From: Actinomadura rayongensis
Lineage (GTDB): Bacteria > Actinomycetota > Actinomycetes > Streptosporangiales > Streptosporangiaceae
Assembly: GCF_009831215.1 (NCBI RefSeq)
Contig: NZ_WUTW01000001.1
Coordinates: 372,001-436,000 of the forward strand
Length of the DNA stretch: 64,000 nucleotides
Reading direction: 5' to 3'
The notes under the pieces were generated by a model, which was not told the origin of the DNA, searched no databases, and saw only the letters and a list, made by a program, of their open reading frames with translations. Below, in pieces: positions 60,911-64,000 of the stretch. The position numbers and the translations under genes are program-made. Each line of letters begins with the position of its first letter. Position 1 is the stretch's first letter.

Positions 60911-61699
60911 TCAGTCGCGCCAGAACTCGAACAGGGCGCGGCCGATCTGGATGTCGGAGCCGTTCAGGCCGATCGCGTCGCACAGCCGGTAGGTCGCGTC
61001 GAAGAACGCCTCGTTGGCGGCCGGGACGAGCCACAGCACCGCGAGCAGCCCGAGGAACACGAAGCCGCCGTACTGGTCGGCCCACGCCTTGACCGGACGG
61101 GGCAGGTACGGCTCGGCGATCCCGAAGCCGTCCAGGCCGGGGATCGGCAGGATGTTGAGCAGCGCGGCCGTCACCTGGAGGAACCCGAGGAACGCGATGG
61201 CCGTCCAGAACACGCCGTGCTCGCGCGTCGCGAAGTTCTTGAACACGACCGACAGCATGATCGCGAAGAGGACGTTCGCCAGCGGACCCGCCGCCGACAC
61301 GAGGCTCTGCCGCGCCCGGCCGCGGATCGCGTGCCGGTCCAGCCAGACCGCGCCGCCGGGCAGGCCGATCCCGCCGAGCAGGATGAACACGACCGGGATC
61401 GCGAAGCTGAGCACGCGGTCGGCGTAGTGCAGCGGGTTCAGCGTCAGGTAGCCGCGCGTCGCGACGGAGTGGTCGCCGGACCGGTAGGCGAAGTAGGCGT
61501 GCGCGAACTCGTGGACGCACAGCGTCAGCACCCAGCCCGCGACCACGAACCCGAACACCGCGATCCGCGCGGGCCGCTCGATGATCAGCTCGTAGCGCCA
61601 GCAGATCAGCCCGCACAGGGCGGTGACCGCCGCGATGGCGAGGAACAGCGGGCTCGGCCGCACCTCCGGCCGTCCGGCCGTCCGTCCGTGCGCGAACAT
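60911..61699 (-). CDS. M50 (site-2 protease) family membrane metalloprotease
   Basis: 262 residues from ATG 61699, with a G-rich ribosome-binding stretch. Zinc motif HEFAH at 63-67 inside a membrane helix; third ligand in the LLNILPIPGLDGFG motif (NPxxG-type DG). About six membrane helices. Members cut transmembrane segments of anti-sigma or other membrane proteins; no PDZ domain here. Substrate not indicated by neighbours. Confidence 0.88.
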   Translation of the reverse strand: MFAHGRTAGRPEVRPSPLFLAIAAVTALCGLICWRYELIIERPARIAVFGFVVAGWVLTLCVHEFAHAYFAYRSGDHSVATRGYLTLNPLHYADRVLSFAIPVVFILLGGIGLPGGAVWLDRHAIRGRARQSLVSAAGPLANVLFAIMLSVVFKNFATREHGVFWTAIAFLGFLQVTAALLNILPIPGLDGFGIAEPYLPRPVKAWADQYGGFVFLGLLAVLWLVPAANEAFFDATYRLCDAIGLNGSDIQIGRALFEFWRD

Positions 61700-61782
61700 C
61701 CCCACCCCCGTGCTCCCCGTACCGCCCCCGACGCTACCGGGACTCGCGGCGTGACCCGGCACGACCGGCACGATAGCGCCGG

Positions 61783-62601
61783 TCAGGGCTTGCGGCCCAC
61801 TCCGCCGTAGGCGTCGACGTCGGCGGCCGTCCGGCCGGGCGCGGGCCGCCAGCGGGCGATCGGCACGATGCCGGGCGCGACCGGCTCAAGGCCGGTGAAG
61901 AACGCGGTGACCTGCGCGGGGCTGCGCAGTCGGTACGGGACGGCGCCGGTGTCGTCGTAGCCCTGCTGCGCCGCGAGGAACGCCTCGTCGGTCGCGGTGC
62001 CGTCGTAGAGCGCGAGGAACCCGCCGGACGGCAGCCGGTCGAGCAGCCGCGCGACGATCTCGGCGGCCTCGGCGTCGTCGGCGATGTGACCGAGGACGCC
62101 CATCAGCAGCAGCGCCACCGGACGCTCGAAGTCCAGGTGCTCGCGCGCCCGGTCGATGATCGTGTCGGGGTCGCGGACGTCGGCGTCGATGTAGTGGGTG
62201 GACCCGCCGCGCCGGCCGGTGAGCAGCGCGCGGGCGTGCGCGAGGACCATCGGGTCGTTATCGACGTAGACGATCCCGGCGTCCGGCGCGATCCGCTGCG
62301 CGACCTGGTGGGTGTTGTCCTCGGTGGGCAGGCCCGTCCCGACGTCGAGGAACTGCCGCACGCCCCGCTCGGCCGCCAGGTACGCGACGGCGCGGCCGAG
62401 GAATTCCCGCGACGCGCGGGCCAGGTCGATGATTCCGGGATAGACGCGCGTGTACTCGTCGCCGGCCTGCCGGTCGACGGGAAAGTTGTCGTTGCCGCCG
62501 AGCCAGTAGTTCCAGATGCGCGCCGAGTGCGGGACGGTCGTGTCGATCCCCGCGAGCAGGTCCTGTTCGGCGGCGGCGAAGAAGTCGTCGTCGGTGCTCA
62601 T
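61783..62601 (-). CDS. SAM-dependent methyltransferase, DUF574 family
   Basis: 272 residues from ATG 62601, with GGGAGG 7 bases upstream. S-adenosyl methyltransferase (PF04672-type): PHSARIWNYWLGGNDNFPVD, FLDVGTGLPTEDNTHQVAQ, VYVDNDPMVLAHARALLTG, ALLLMGVLGHI. The family is expanded in actinomycetes and its substrates are mostly unknown. It follows the DUF5753 regulator on the same strand by 61 bases, suggesting one operon. Confidence 0.93.
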   Translation of the reverse strand: MSTDDDFFAAAEQDLLAGIDTTVPHSARIWNYWLGGNDNFPVDRQAGDEYTRVYPGIIDLARASREFLGRAVAYLAAERGVRQFLDVGTGLPTEDNTHQVAQRIAPDAGIVYVDNDPMVLAHARALLTGRRGGSTHYIDADVRDPDTIIDRAREHLDFERPVALLLMGVLGHIADDAEAAEIVARLLDRLPSGGFLALYDGTATDEAFLAAQQGYDDTGAVPYRLRSPAQVTAFFTGLEPVAPGIVPIARWRPAPGRTAADVDAYGGVGRKP

Positions 62602-62662
62602 TCCCGGCCTCCCGCGTGCGACGTCCCTCCATGAAAACAAACGCGGCGGGACGGCGCACGCG

Positions 62663-63847
62663 TCAATGATCTTCTGGCTGGAGTCGGCCAAGAAGGTCGT
62701 GCAGCCGGTGCACGCTCGCGTCGGGAGTGGACGCCTGGGTCGCGAGGGAGTTGAACAGCCCGGCGTAGTAGCGCTCGTCGCCGGGGCCGTGCGGATAAAG
62801 CCCGTGGTTGGCCTGCTCCAGGAAAATCAGGTCCGGAAATCCCTGTTCGGGAAGGCGCAGGAGCGTCAAAGGGCCGTCGCTCGCGCCGTCGCCGCCGGAC
62901 GGCATGAGCTGAATGCACACATGGGGGAGCCGCGCGAGATCGAGGAGATGCCGGATCTGGTCGCGGCGGACGTCGTCGGGGAAACCGCCGGGGAGCAGCG
63001 CCCTTTCCTCGATCACGTGCCACAGCACGGGCGGGTCGGAGCGGTGCAGGATCTGCTGGCGGGCGAGGCGCAATTCGACGCGGCGGGCGATCTCGACGGG
63101 GGACAGGGCGCCGAGGCCGGCGATCGCGTGCTTCGCGTAGGCGGGCGTCTGGAGCAGGCCGGGGACGCGGCGCGGCGCGTAGGTGCGGATCGACTCCAGC
63201 TCGGGCTCCAGCGTGAGGTAGACCTCGAACCACGGCGGGACGACGTCCCGGAAGCCGTACCACCACACGCGCGGGGAGCGCAGCCGCGTGTCGCGCAACT
63301 TGGCGCAGCGCTGGACGGTCCGGACCTGGTCCGCGTCGACCTCGGCGCGGACGGCCCCGCCCGCGTCGCCGGCCCGCGGCGAGGCCAGGGAGCAGCAGCC
63401 GTGCGTGCCGTTGAGCAGTTCCTCCGCCGCCGCCTTGGCCGACGTCGCGTCCGCGAGGCCGTGGGCCCGCGCGAGGTCGGCGCCGGACGGGGTCGAGGCC
63501 GCGTCGATCGCGGCCATCCGGGCGCGCAGTTCGGCCAGCGAGTGCATCGCGTTCTTGTTCTTGCCGTGCGCGATGCCGTAGACGGCCAGCGTCGCCCACA
63601 GCGACTCCACGAAGTCCTGCCGGGGCCGCCGGCGCCGGCGGCCGGGGGCGCGCGGTTTGAGCAGGTCGTTGACGGTCGTGTGGGGGAGTTCCTTGACCAC
63701 CACGCCCAGCACCGGCTGCGGGCGCGCGGCGAGGTCTTCGGCGAGGCTTTCGATCGCCGCGAAGGATGGGTCGCCCGAAATGTGGCGATTCTCCTGAAGT
63801 AGGGAGATGACGTCAGCGATCTTGATCTGACGCTCCTCGTTCGGCAT
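62663..63847 (-). CDS. HTH regulator with DUF5753 domain
   Basis: 394 residues. The C-terminal DUF5753 domain is clear (ESIRTYAPRRVPGLLQTPAY, RVELRLARQQIL, FLEQANHGLY). The N-terminal 110 residues are longer and less typical than the usual XRE HTH: IADVISLLQENRHISGD, VVKELPHTTVNDLLK, then a very basic stretch ([18 protein letters not shown]). AAGG lies 8 bases before ATG 63847. DUF5753 regulators are normally followed by DUF397; here a DUF574 methyltransferase follows instead. The remaining 150 bases to the window end show no gene. Confidence 0.85.
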   Translation of the reverse strand: MPNEERQIKIADVISLLQENRHISGDPSFAAIESLAEDLAARPQPVLGVVVKELPHTTVNDLLKPRAPGRRRRRPRQDFVESLWATLAVYGIAHGKNKNAMHSLAELRARMAAIDAASTPSGADLARAHGLADATSAKAAAEELLNGTHGCCSLASPRAGDAGGAVRAEVDADQVRTVQRCAKLRDTRLRSPRVWWYGFRDVVPPWFEVYLTLEPELESIRTYAPRRVPGLLQTPAYAKHAIAGLGALSPVEIARRVELRLARQQILHRSDPPVLWHVIEERALLPGGFPDDVRRDQIRHLLDLARLPHVCIQLMPSGGDGASDGPLTLLRLPEQGFPDLIFLEQANHGLYPHGPGDERYYAGLFNSLATQASTPDASVHRLHDLLGRLQPEDH

Positions 63848-64000
63848 CGGTGCCGCCTTGGTCGATGGTCGGACGGTTCGGACGGGGTCATGATCCCATC
63901 GCTGCTTCCGATGACTGCGTCAGATGCCACATTCGCCGCCATCCGGATTCTTGTCACACGAGACTCGTAAGATCCATCGCCTATTCGGATATTTCGGCTG

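Noticed and set aside
62598..63599. 333-codon minus-strand frame overlapping the DUF5753 gene
   Set aside because: Shadow frame; the DUF5753 reading has clear domain motifs and a ribosome-binding site.

Overview
The window is a 64 kb piece of a high-GC Gram-positive chromosome. The dense GC-rich third codon positions, frequent GTG starts, SARP, PadR, DUF5753 and DUF574 families, and the gene order lysA-hom-thrC-thrB-rho, rpmE-prfA-prmC-sua5 and wecA-atpIBEFHAGDC-DUF2550-cobalamin adenosyltransferase point to an actinomycete. The overall gene content suggests a member of the Streptosporangiales such as Actinomadura or a relative; this placement is an inference, not a measurement.

Layout. 1-10.5 kb is an accessory stretch with visibly more AT-rich codon use: a LysR regulator, a tandem helix-turn-helix protein, a large one-span membrane protein joining a degenerate NTPase-like region to a substrate-binding-protein-like ectodomain, a TetR/carboxylesterase pair, a decayed tyrosine integrase and a McrB-N/DUF3883 predicted nuclease. 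It ends at a tRNA-Arg(CCG), a common integration site. 10.7-24.4 kb is conserved core: a single-domain response regulator, an ArgRS-like protein without a catalytic core, the lysine/threonine genes lysA-hom-thrC-thrB, rho, a two-component system inserted between rho and rpmE, then prfA, prmC and a Sua5-type tRNA-modification enzyme. 24.5-35.2 kb interrupts that core with PadR plus a HAAS-like membrane protein, a MacB-type ABC exporter, a SARP regulator, an ECF sigma factor with a membrane-anchored beta-propeller, two small secreted proteins, a duplicated histidine kinase and a DUF2207 protein. 35.2-45.0 kb is wecA and the complete F1Fo ATP synthase operon with DUF2550. 45.2-64.0 kb is mixed: secreted M28 peptidase, a pseudokinase and DUF4097 lipoprotein, cobalamin adenosyltransferase, GMC oxidoreductase, a short UvrA paralogue with its XRE regulator, a secreted DUF11-like protein, aldehyde dehydrogenase, a carotenoid-cleavage-type oxygenase with PadR, an NmrA/TetR pair, an M50 protease and a DUF5753 regulator with a DUF574 methyltransferase.

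How the parts connect. The most informative link is regulatory: the promoter of the two-component system (about 19.05 kb) and that of the DUF4097 gene (about 49.3 kb) share a near-identical 18-bp palindrome, the same 46-bp spacing to an AGGCTGGAG block, and a TGGCC block 17 bp upstream of that. This suggests one response regulator controls both loci. Several genes carry a TANNNT element 6-7 bp before the start codon, the signature of leaderless mRNAs. I see no CRISPR array, no insertion sequence and no rRNA. Candidate undescribed biology, in order of interest: the shared-promoter regulon ending in a pseudokinase, the catalytic-core-less ArgRS-like protein, the NTPase-TM-binding-protein receptor, the lone McrB-N/DUF3883 nuclease at the tRNA, and the duplicated histidine kinase.
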